A stretch of 48,679 bases of DNA from assembly GCA_023265175.1 (NCBI GenBank), contig JAHFUI010000011.1:1-48679 (forward strand), given 5' to 3'. Below are positions 27,372-34,348 of this stretch, piece after piece. Positions within the stretch are counted from its first letter, which is position 1; each line of letters opens with the position of its first letter. A program made the translations under genes and the position numbers. The notes under the pieces were generated by a model, which saw only the letters and a list, made by a program, of their open reading frames with translations, did not search any database and was not told the DNA's origin. This stretch comes from Acidobacteriota bacterium (lineage in GTDB: Bacteria > Acidobacteriota > Vicinamibacteria > Vicinamibacterales > CAVVIG01).

Positions 27372-27384
27372 ATCGGGTCATTGG

Positions 27385-28752
27385 CTAATCGATTCGGTAT
27401 TTCGCCAGGTAATAGGACAAGGCGCGCTGACTGATGCCCATCAGCTCCGCGGCATCTTTTTTCACGCCGCCGGCGCTGTCCAGCGCGCGCCGGATCGTTT
27501 CGCGTTCGACCCATTCGATGTTCTGCCGAAGCTTGAGCGAGGGTAGTCCGCTGACCTGGGGCATCGCCGCGCCCAGCACCGACACAGAACGGGTCGTGAT
27601 GACCGGTCCCGTGGACAGCACAACGGCGCGCTCGATCGTATTTTCCAGCTCGCGGACGTTGCCTGGCCAGTCGTACTGCTGCAGGCCGCTCAGGACGCCA
27701 TCGTCGAGCCGCTCGATGCGGCGACCGGTACGTTGGGCGTGCTTCTTGAGGAAGTGCTCGACGAGCGGCGGGATGTCCTCGCGGCGTTCCCGCAGCGGTG
27801 GAATCTCGATCGGGATGACGTTCAGCCGGTAGAACAGATCGTCCTGGAACTTGCCGTCGGCGACCATCTGCCGCAGATCGCGATTGGTCGCGGCGATGAC
27901 ACGCACGTCGACCCGCTGCGTGCGTTCGGCGCCGAGCGGCTCGAACTCACGCTCCTGCAGCACGCGCAGGAGCTTGGATTGCAGCGCGGGGATCATCGTG
28001 GCGATCTCGTCGAGGAAGATCGTGCCGCCATCCGCCAACGCGAATTTGCCCTTCTTGGTCGTCGTCGCGCCCGTGAAGGCGCCGCGCACGTGCCCGAACA
28101 GCTCCGACTCGAGCAGCGCTTCAGGAATTGCGGCGCAGTTCACCTTGATCAGCGGCATGCCTCGCTGCGCGCTCCGGTCGTGAATCGCCCGCGCGACGAG
28201 CTCTTTGCCCGTTCCGGTCTCTCCGAGGATGAGCACCGTGCTCTTGGTCTCCGCGACGAGCTCCGCCCGCCGCATGACCTCCTCCATCGCGCGGCTGCGG
28301 CCGACGATGCCGTAATGGTCGAACTGTTCGTCGCGCTCGCTGAGCAGGTACCGGTACTCGGTCCGCAGCCGCTGGTGGTCGAGGGCGCGACGGACAACGA
28401 CCAGCAGCTCGTCCACCTCGAAGGGCTTCTGCAGGTAGTCGAACGCGCCAAGTTTCATTGCTTCGATGGCGCTCTCCACCGTCGCATGCGCCGTCATCAT
28501 CAGAATCTGTGACCGTTCGCCCTCCGGCACCAACCCGACGTACTCGCGGATCAAATCCAGGCCGCTCAATTCTTGCATCACGTTATCGACGATGACGAGA
28601 TCGAAACTCCGTTCGGTCAGCAGACGTTGCGCGTGACGGGGACTTGTCGTGTCGACCACATCGTGGCCGTCGTCTCGCAGCGCCCGACCGAGCGCTTTCA
28701 GGATCTTTTCCTCATCGTCGACGAGGAGAATTGAGCCACGAAGGTTCGCCAT
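27385..28752 (-). CDS. NtrC-type sigma-54-dependent response regulator
   Basis: The 455-residue protein has a receiver domain (ILLVDDEEKILKALGRAL; phosphoacceptor D56 in DLVIVDNVMQ; conserved Lys in YLQKPFEVD). The AAA+ domain carries ILILGETGTGKELVARA-type Walker A (VLILGETGTGKELVARAI), GAFTGA (the sigma-54 contact loop) and DGGTIFLDEIATM. The C-terminal Fis-type helix-turn-helix reads KKDAAELMGISQRALSYYL. The start codon overlaps the kinase stop by one base (TGATG). It should activate sigma-54 promoters in response to the neighbouring kinase; its targets are not visible here. Confidence 0.93.
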   Translation of the reverse strand: MANLRGSILLVDDEEKILKALGRALRDDGHDVVDTTSPRHAQRLLTERSFDLVIVDNVMQELSGLDLIREYVGLVPEGERSQILMMTAHATVESAIEAMKLGAFDYLQKPFEVDELLVVVRRALDHQRLRTEYRYLLSERDEQFDHYGIVGRSRAMEEVMRRAELVAETKSTVLILGETGTGKELVARAIHDRSAQRGMPLIKVNCAAIPEALLESELFGHVRGAFTGATTTKKGKFALADGGTIFLDEIATMIPALQSKLLRVLQEREFEPLGAERTQRVDVRVIAATNRDLRQMVADGKFQDDLFYRLNVIPIEIPPLRERREDIPPLVEHFLKKHAQRTGRRIERLDDGVLSGLQQYDWPGNVRELENTIERAVVLSTGPVITTRSVSVLGAAMPQVSGLPSLKLRQNIEWVERETIRRALDSAGGVKKDAAELMGISQRALSYYLAKYRID

Positions 28753-28782
28753 CAGACCTTGCCCTGAGCCGCGTCGAAGGGG
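28748..28782. repeat. REP-like TTCGACxxGCTCAGGG family at the kinase 3' end
   Basis: GCCCTGAGCCGCGTCGAAGG on the plus strand is the inverse form of the common CCTTCGACAGGCTCAGG palindromic repeat. Here it encodes the kinase C-terminus. Related copies lie near 29101-29121 (in the same gene) and 42432-42450. Confidence 0.6.
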
Positions 28783-30629
28783 AGATCGATCCGAATCTCA
28801 GTGCCGCGCCCGGGCGTGCTCGTCACCGCAATCGCGCCGCCCAGTCCTTCGACGATGTTTTTCGCGATGGCGAGGCCGAGGCCGGTTCCGCCGCGCTTGG
28901 TGGTGAAGTACGGATCGAAGACACGCGGGAGATCGGCCGGATCGATTCCCACGCCGCGGTCGGCGATGGCAATCGAGACGCGATCTCCGCGCGTTTCGGT
29001 TCGCAGGGTGACGAGCGCGTCCGGCGCGTCTGAAAGGACCCGCTCTGCATCTGACACATGGAGGCCGGGTCTTTTGGACCCGGCCAATGCCGGCTCGCGT
29101 CCGCCGACAAGCTCAGGGCGCGACGAATGTGTCGAATCATGGGCGGCGACTGCGTGGCGGGCATTCACCAACATGTTGACGAGCGCGATCCGCAACCGCT
29201 CGGCGTCGGTCGTGACGGGCGGAACCGACGGCCCGAGCATCAGATGAATGGCTGCGCCAGGTCCGGACGCTTCCGCCGCCGCGGCGGACTCCCGGCAAAG
29301 GGCGTTCAGGTCCGTTGACGCCGGCTCGAAGCGAATCGGCCGCGCGAAGTCGAGCACCTCGTTGACGATGCGATTGAGGCGCGTCACCTCGTCGTCGATG
29401 TCGGCGACCGCCTCGCGCAGGGTCACCGCCGTGACGTCCGGCTGGCGGAGAGCGTGCAGCGACGCTCTGATGATCATCAGCGGATTTCTGATCTCGTGCG
29501 CGATCACCGTCGACAGTCCGCCGAGCGACGACAGCCGTTCTTTCTGCGACATCTCGCGCTGGAATCGGGCGATGGAGTCGGTCAGTGTGTTGAACGTCGT
29601 CGCCAGCAGGCGCGCATCTTCATCGTCCCACCGGTGACTTTGAAGAAGGGCGATCTTGCGCGTGAGGTCGCCGGTGGCGGCCACCTCCCGCATCACATCG
29701 GTGATCGCAGCCAGCGGCCGTGTGATGGTTCGCGCGACCGTGAAGCTGAGCAGCGTGGCCAGGATCACGGCGACGATCGCCGTCACGATCAGGCCCGCAT
29801 GAATGGCCTGCAGCCCCGCGAGCTGTTCGGTGCGCGATCGCAGGATCAACGCCACGGGTCCCCTCGCGACGTCGGCGGCATCGCCGGAACTGGTGAGCTG
29901 ACGCGGCAAGACGACGTAATCCTCGCCTCCGATGCGGATGTCGTTGACCGGCGGCTGGCGCAGCAGCGACGCCAGCGTCGTGCGACGCTCTTGTGGCAGC
30001 GTCGTCGCCAGGATCTGCCCGTCCATCCCGAATGCGATGTCGCTTCCGGTCATCGCCTTCAATTGATCCGCGACCGCATCGTCCAGCAGAAAGCCGACGC
30101 TGAGCGTGCCCAGCATCTCGGGATGCGTGAGGTCGATCGTGATCGGGACGGTGACGAGCTGGAGCATGCCGTTGGCCTGCGGCAGCAGGCTCACGCTTTC
30201 GCGGCCCGCGAGCGCCTCGCGGACCGCCGGCTGGTGGGCGACGACGTCGGCTGCGCGCGGTGACGCGCCGACAGTGGTGAGCACGCCGCCCGAATTGTTC
30301 GTGACGAGGAGAAGGTTCGGGTGGAGCGTGAGCAGCCCCTGAATATCCGTGACCGCGACCTGCACCGTCTGCGGGTCGTTTTCATAGGCGGCCGCCTTGA
30401 GCTTCGGGGTATCCGCGATGAGCCGCGCCATCGTCGTGAACGTCTGTGTACGTGTGGTGCGTAACTGATCGACCAATGCGCCCGTGGCGACGATCTCGCG
30501 CTGCAGCGCGGCTTCGGCCTGCCGCGTCACGCGCACGTTGACGACGTAAATGGCGGCGCCGATGGACAGGACGGCGAGCAACGCGCTCGTCAGAAAGATG
30601 CGGCTTCGCAGCGAGGAGAAAAACGTCAT
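28752..30629 (-). CDS. Membrane histidine kinase with periplasmic Cache-like sensor
   Basis: A 625-residue kinase: TM1 ~7-28 (SRIFLTSALLAVLSIGAAIY), a large periplasmic double-Cache-like domain to ~265, TM2 ~270-292, and HAMP to ~345. HisKA follows with phospho-His in VIAHEIRNPLMI near 375, then HATPase boxes N (ALVNMLVNARHAV), G1 (IADRGVGIDP) and G2 (GGTGLGLAIAKNIVE). About 43 residues between the N and G1 boxes are repeat-derived (see 29020-29150). The last residues (DLPFDAAQGKV) are encoded by a REP-like palindrome that also supplies the stop. ATG 30629 overlaps the upstream stop as ATGA, so translation is coupled to the cupredoxin gene. Confidence 0.92.
   Translation of the reverse strand: MTFFSSLRSRIFLTSALLAVLSIGAAIYVVNVRVTRQAEAALQREIVATGALVDQLRTTRTQTFTTMARLIADTPKLKAAAYENDPQTVQVAVTDIQGLLTLHPNLLLVTNNSGGVLTTVGASPRAADVVAHQPAVREALAGRESVSLLPQANGMLQLVTVPITIDLTHPEMLGTLSVGFLLDDAVADQLKAMTGSDIAFGMDGQILATTLPQERRTTLASLLRQPPVNDIRIGGEDYVVLPRQLTSSGDAADVARGPVALILRSRTEQLAGLQAIHAGLIVTAIVAVILATLLSFTVARTITRPLAAITDVMREVAATGDLTRKIALLQSHRWDDEDARLLATTFNTLTDSIARFQREMSQKERLSSLGGLSTVIAHEIRNPLMIIRASLHALRQPDVTAVTLREAVADIDDEVTRLNRIVNEVLDFARPIRFEPASTDLNALCRESAAAAEASGPGAAIHLMLGPSVPPVTTDAERLRIALVNMLVNARHAVAAHDSTHSSRPELVGGREPALAGSKRPGLHVSDAERVLSDAPDALVTLRTETRGDRVSIAIADRGVGIDPADLPRVFDPYFTTKRGGTGLGLAIAKNIVEGLGGAIAVTSTPGRGTEIRIDLPFDAAQGKV
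29020..29150. repeat. Repeat-derived insert within the kinase ATPase domain
   Basis: The segment holds a perfect hairpin, GGCCGGGTC (29063-29071) with GACCCGGCC (29077-29085) and a 5-base loop, next to a CCGACAAGCTCAGGGCG REP-like copy. It stays open in frame and adds about 43 residues (SSRPELVGGREPALAGS is part) between HATPase N and G1 boxes, where histidine kinases usually have under 15. Confidence 0.7.
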
Positions 30630-31384
30630 CGCAGTGCGATGTCCAGCTCCGCGATGCCGCCGTTGGGGACGGTGACCGGCGCGGGATCCGAGGAGACGCC
30701 TTCGTTCCAAGCGATGACGGCGTAGGTGCCAGGCGGCACGTTGTCGATCCGGTAGCGTCCGTCGCTGTCCGTCATCGCAAAGAACGGGTGGCTGAACACG
30801 AGGATGAAGGCGCTCATGTGCGAGTGGATTTCACAGAACACCCGCACGATCCCCGGTTTGTCGAATCGGATCGATTTGGAATGGCCCACGGCGTACCGCC
30901 CGAGATCGAAGGACGCGGTCTTCGAGAGCGAAAACACGTTGTGGTAGATGCGGTCGCTGTTCGGAAAGTCGACGGTCGTCCCCGTCGTGATCGCCAGCAC
31001 ATGCGGGACGAACGTTTCGTTGCGCTGATCCAGAGTCGCATGGCCCGTTTCGGTCTGCTCGAAAGCGCCGCGCGGCGCGGTTTCGAGATATACCACCGAT
31101 CGCAGCCGGTCGGGTAGATCGCGGTGGCTGGCGGTGCCGAGATCCGACACGTTGGGACGCCGCTCGGACACTGACGGTACACGTCGCAGCTCGACCCGTC
31201 CGCGGATCGCGCCGCTGGCGCCTGCACGGGAAAACGAGGACGCCGAGGAAGCAGAGGACGCAGAGGGAGTCAGCGATGCGGCGAAGGAGACGAAGCCCGC
31301 CGCGGCAAGGAAGAGAGACACAAGGGGCGCCCATTGACTGCGTCCGATCCCCTGCGTCCTCCGTTTCCTCTGCGTCCTCACCAC
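30626..31384 (-). CDS. Secreted cupredoxin-like protein with carboxypeptidase-regulatory tail
   Basis: The 252-residue protein has a signal peptide (WAPLVSLFLAAAGFVSFAAS), then a Ser/Ala linker. The plastocyanin-like core includes TTVDFPNSDRIYHNVFSLSK and GIVRVFCEIHSHMSAF. The His in YHNVF plus Cys-x2-His-x-His-Met in FCEIHSHM could ligate copper. A short SDGRYRIDNVPPGTYAVIAW module follows. Family members sit in electron-transfer or copper-related loci. The start is uncertain: GTG 31384 or 31381 fall inside a 9-bp repeat arm whose codons give the basic n-region (RTQRKRRTQ). The stop overlaps the kinase ATG (ATGA). It probably presents copper or electrons to, or regulates, the kinase sensor. 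Confidence 0.75.
   Translation of the reverse strand: MVRTQRKRRTQGIGRSQWAPLVSLFLAAAGFVSFAASLTPSASSASSASSFSRAGASGAIRGRVELRRVPSVSERRPNVSDLGTASHRDLPDRLRSVVYLETAPRGAFEQTETGHATLDQRNETFVPHVLAITTGTTVDFPNSDRIYHNVFSLSKTASFDLGRYAVGHSKSIRFDKPGIVRVFCEIHSHMSAFILVFSHPFFAMTDSDGRYRIDNVPPGTYAVIAWNEGVSSDPAPVTVPNGGIAELDIALR
31236..31380. repeat. 9-bp GAGGACGCA repeat arms bracketing a signal peptide
   Basis: The left arm (31236-31267) carries GAGGACGCC, GAGGAAGCA, GAGGACGCA units. The right arm (31350-31380) is the inverse: CCTGCGTCCTCCGTTTCCTC then TGCGTCCTC. The ~80 bp between them encode the hydrophobic signal peptide of the cupredoxin-like protein. The arms encode its basic N-terminus and its ASSASSASS linker. 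Confidence 0.75.
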
Positions 31385-31386
31385 GA

Positions 31387-32613
31387 TCAAAACCAGAAGA
31401 CCACCTGCGCCGCCCCGAGATTCAGGCGCTGCACGCGGCCACCCTCGCGCGTGTTGTGTTGAAATTCAAGCTTCAGGAGGAGATTCCGCTGAATCGAATA
31501 CCCGCCTCCAACCGCGACCCGCGTGACGGGCGCCTCCCAGCTCTCACGCGTCAGCGCGGTCGCGATGTCGCTGAATCCGAGATGATCGACCCGCGCGGCC
31601 CCGTACAGTCCCGGCCGGAACTTGTAGCGGCCTTCCGCTGACGTGCCGACCGCCCGTAGCGGCAGCTGGCCCGCGGTCGCACTCACGAGCGGCAGCGTCC
31701 ACGTGCTGACGACGGTTTCCAGTCGCAGCAGATAGTAGTCGCGCGAATACTCGACGTCGCTGCCCCACGCGGTCTGGGTGAAGGCGTCGTCGCCGGCGCC
31801 GGCCTCGCCAAGCGCGGCCCGCAAGGCCGTCCGACTGACGAACGGCCCACGCGCGGCGGAGCCGCCGACGATGAGTCCCACGAGTGGCCGCAGCACGACA
31901 CGTCCGGCGATTTGTCGCCCGCCGTTGTCGTCGCTGAACCGCGGATTCGAAATCGTCCCGGTGGTGAACGAGCCGGTGGCCTCGATCAGATTGCTTTCCG
32001 CGTGGAGCTGCACGCCGGTGTCCCAGCGGAAGGCGCTCACCAGCGGCACGCCTCGGTCGGGCGCTGGATTGCCGATCGAGAAGTTCGACAACCAGCCGCG
32101 GCCCCGCATGCGCAGCAGCTCGTCAGTGGTCCGCGGCAGCGCATCAGCGTGGATCGACGTCAGGTACTGATACGCGAGCGGGTAGCCGATCAACGGGTTG
32201 TCGGCCGCGTAGGTGCGCCGCGCAAACGCGCCGAAAGTCGGCGGCACCCGGCCCACCTGGATGTCGAACGCGCGACCGGTCCACGGCCGGATGCGCAGGT
32301 ACAGCCCGTACGGTTCCGGGTGTTCACCGTTCTCGCTTCGCACCTCGGCGAGGAGCGCGAGGTGATCGTCCGCTTTCACCGATGCGATGAGCGCGAGCCG
32401 CACCATCCGCAGCGTCGAGTGCTCGTAGTCGGTGTAGTTGAAGAAGCCGGTATCTTCGGGGGCGATCGACCACGAGACGTCGCCGCCCAGCGTCACCCGG
32501 CCGTTGCCGAAGACGACCGGGTCGGACGGCAGTGTTTGCGCGCGCGCGGGCACGCCCGCGCAGAGCGCGAGCGCGCAGACGCACAGAAGCCTTTTGTGCA
32601 CGGCGGTCAACAT
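31387..32613 (-). CDS. Outer-membrane beta-barrel protein, porin-like
   Basis: The 408-residue protein has a signal peptide (RLLCVCALALCAGVPARAQ) followed by alternating strands. These include VTLGGDVSWSIA, LRMVRLALIASVKADD, LALLAEVRSENGEHPE and AFDIQVGRVPPTFGAFARRT. The final strand NLGAAQVVFWF ends in Phe, the BAM recognition signature. No specific porin family is recognised; it could carry a solute or an electron-transfer partner. ATG 32613 (MLTAVHKR) is preferred to ATG 32631. It is the first gene of a four-gene minus-strand operon leading through the cupredoxin-like protein to the kinase and regulator. Confidence 0.78.
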   Translation of the reverse strand: MLTAVHKRLLCVCALALCAGVPARAQTLPSDPVVFGNGRVTLGGDVSWSIAPEDTGFFNYTDYEHSTLRMVRLALIASVKADDHLALLAEVRSENGEHPEPYGLYLRIRPWTGRAFDIQVGRVPPTFGAFARRTYAADNPLIGYPLAYQYLTSIHADALPRTTDELLRMRGRGWLSNFSIGNPAPDRGVPLVSAFRWDTGVQLHAESNLIEATGSFTTGTISNPRFSDDNGGRQIAGRVVLRPLVGLIVGGSAARGPFVSRTALRAALGEAGAGDDAFTQTAWGSDVEYSRDYYLLRLETVVSTWTLPLVSATAGQLPLRAVGTSAEGRYKFRPGLYGAARVDHLGFSDIATALTRESWEAPVTRVAVGGGYSIQRNLLLKLEFQHNTREGGRVQRLNLGAAQVVFWF

Positions 32614-32808
32614 GATCGTAACCCGCAGCACGGGTCGCGCGCGTCGCAGATCTATCGGATCAGCAGCGTCCCGGGCTCGAGCGAAAGGCGGCCGCCCCCA
32701 CGAGCGCTCCGGCGGTCTTTTTCAGTATCATGGTACGAAGCGTCGGGCTGCTAAGCCGAGCTTGCACGTACAGGGTTCAGTCGTACAAGCACGGCTTGTC
32801 AGTATTCC

Positions 32809-33072
32809 ATGGCGTATATCATCTGTGAACCATGCATCGGCACGAAAGACACCGCATGCGTGGACGTGTGTCCGGTGGATTGTATTCATCCGCGGAAGGA
32901 CGAACCGGCGTTCGCCGCCGCTGAGATGCTCTATATCCACCCCGACGAGTGTATCGACTGCGGCGCCTGCGTGCCGGCGTGTCCGGTTGAAGCGATCTTC
33001 GCGCTGGACGAGACGCCGAACAAATGGGCGGATTTCATCGAGAAGAACGAGCAGTACTACGATAGAGGCTAG
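32809..33072 (+). CDS. Seven-iron ferredoxin (3Fe-4S / 4Fe-4S)
   Basis: The 87-residue protein starts MAYIICEPCIGTKDTACVDV. The first set of Cys is C9-x7-C17-x3-C21-P, the pattern of 3Fe-4S plus shared ligand in Azotobacter/Thermus-type ferredoxins. The second is CIDCGACVPACPV, a full 4Fe-4S motif. It should be a soluble low-potential electron carrier. The gene ends DRG with the TAG stop contributed by the GGCTAGA repeat array that follows. It precedes nuoB and nuoI by about 80 bp, and may donate electrons to or receive them from those subunits. Confidence 0.92.
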   Translation: MAYIICEPCIGTKDTACVDVCPVDCIHPRKDEPAFAAAEMLYIHPDECIDCGACVPACPVEAIFALDETPNKWADFIEKNEQYYDRG

Positions 33073-33138
33073 AGGCTAGAGGCTGGGGGCTAGAGGCTGG
33101 GGAGATTGTTTCCCCCAAGGCCACAGCCTCCAGTCCCT
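33063..33138. repeat. GGCTAGA 7-bp array with inverted copy
   Basis: AGAGGCTAGAGGCTAGAGGC continues with further GGCTGGG/GGCTAGA units (period seven). After AGATTGTTTCCCCCAAGGCC comes an inverted tail (ACAGCCTCCAGTCCCTGA). It begins within the ferredoxin stop region and ends just before the nuoB ribosome binding site. Same family as 10737-10809. Confidence 0.8.
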
Positions 33139-33150
33139 GAGGAGATCCCG

Positions 33151-33693
33151 TTGGGTCTGATCGATCACCGGTTCGAGGACAACTTCATCACGACCAGCAT
33201 CGACCGCATCCTCAACTGGGCGCGCGAATCGTCCATCTGGCCGATGGGGTTCGGCCTGGCGTGCTGCGCCATCGAAATGATGGCGGCGTCGGCATCGCGC
33301 TACGACATCGCCCGGTTCGGCGCCGAGGTGTTTCGCGCGTCGCCGCGGCAGTCGGATCTCATGATTGTGGCGGGCACCGTGACGAAGAAGATGGCGCCCG
33401 TCCTGCGCCGCCTGTACGACCAGATGCCCGAGCCCAAGTGGGTCATTTCGATGGGGAGCTGTTCGAACGCCGGCGGGCCGTTTCCGACCTACAGTGTGCT
33501 GCAGGGCGTGGACAAAGTCGTGCCGGTGGACGTGTACGTGTCCGGCTGTCCGCCGCGTCCCGAAGCGCTCCTTTACGGGCTGATGCGGCTCCAGGACAAG
33601 ATTCGCAAGGAAGGCACCGTGCTCAGAAAAGAACGCATCATCATGTCCGGTCAGTCGGAACCGACCCTCGTCGGGATCGGCGAGCGCGCATGA
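33151..33693 (+). CDS. nuoB: NADH-quinone oxidoreductase subunit B
   Basis: The 180-residue protein holds the N2 cluster of Complex I or a related complex. Ligand motifs are [13 protein letters not shown] (adjacent Cys pair), [10 protein letters not shown] and [15 protein letters not shown] 33151 is chosen because GGAG lies 6 bases upstream; a longer form from TTG 33106 would begin within the repeat. The stop overlaps the nuoI ATG (ATGA). No nuoA, C, D, H or other membrane-arm gene is near, so the rest of the complex must be encoded elsewhere, or this pair belongs to a different assembly. Confidence 0.92.
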   Translation: MGLIDHRFEDNFITTSIDRILNWARESSIWPMGFGLACCAIEMMAASASRYDIARFGAEVFRASPRQSDLMIVAGTVTKKMAPVLRRLYDQMPEPKWVISMGSCSNAGGPFPTYSVLQGVDKVVPVDVYVSGCPPRPEALLYGLMRLQDKIRKEGTVLRKERIIMSGQSEPTLVGIGERA

Positions 33694-34163
33694 TGCAGAC
33701 GCTCATGACGTTTTTCAAGACGATCTTCCTCGTGGACCTGCTGAAGGGCCTGTGGCTCACGTTGAAGTACACGCCCCAGCCGGCGTTCACCTTTCAGTAT
33801 CCGGCCGAGCGGCGGCCGACGGCCCCGCGCTTCCGCGGCGTGCTGCGCCTGCAGGTCGAACCCGGCACCGGCGCGCAGACCTGCATCGTCTGCGATCAGT
33901 GCGCGAAGGCGTGCCCCGACGACCTGATCGCGCTCGGCGGACACCGCGAGCCCGGCCAGAAGATCAAGATCCTCGACTACTTCGACTTCAACCTGTCGCG
34001 CTGCAGCTTCTGCGGCTTGTGCGCCGAAGTGTGTCCCACCAAGCCGATCAAGGCGCTCGTCATGAGCGAGGACTACGAGCTCGGGAGCTACAGCCGCGAC
34101 ACACAGGTCATGCGCGTGGACCAGATGTACGACGGCGTCGCTATCGAGCAGTACACGCGCTGA
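33690..34163 (+). CDS. nuoI: NADH-quinone oxidoreductase subunit I
   Basis: The 157-residue subunit has an amphipathic N-terminus ([20 protein letters not shown]) and two 4Fe-4S motifs, [12 protein letters not shown] and [12 protein letters not shown], separated by about 40 residues. It relays electrons between peripheral clusters and NuoB. The conserved [16 protein letters not shown] segment is present. It is translationally coupled to nuoB by ATGA overlap. Ends EQYTR. Confidence 0.92.
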   Translation: MMQTLMTFFKTIFLVDLLKGLWLTLKYTPQPAFTFQYPAERRPTAPRFRGVLRLQVEPGTGAQTCIVCDQCAKACPDDLIALGGHREPGQKIKILDYFDFNLSRCSFCGLCAEVCPTKPIKALVMSEDYELGSYSRDTQVMRVDQMYDGVAIEQYTR

Positions 34164-34186
34164 CCGATCTGACCCACCCGACTTAC

Positions 34187-34213
34187 AAGACGCACCGGGC
34201 GTTACGTCTTTTG
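34187..34213 (+). terminator. Weak hairpin after nuoI
   Basis: AAGACG (34187-34192) pairs with CGTCTT (34205-34210) around a 12-base loop, followed by a short TTG. It is a poor match to an intrinsic terminator, but lies 24 bp after the nuoI stop. Confidence 0.3.
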
Positions 34214-34221
34214 AAAATCTG

Positions 34222-34250
34222 TTCACAGTGGGCATCGAATCCGTTATTCT
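34222..34250 (+). promoter_or_regulatory. Possible sigma-70-type promoter
   Basis: TTCACA (34222-34227) and TATTCT (34245-34250) are 17 bp apart, upstream of the TPR-protease gene. An inverted repeat, TGGGACCGC (34283-34291) with GCGGTCCCA (34308-34316), lies in the likely 5' leader. Confidence 0.4.
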
Positions 34251-34348
34251 CCTAACTGGGGTGCCACGGCTCAGTTCTTGAATGGGACCGCCGACGCTTA
34301 CTCGAGAGCGGTCCCAGCCTACCATCGGACAGCGTGTCTGGAGGGTTC

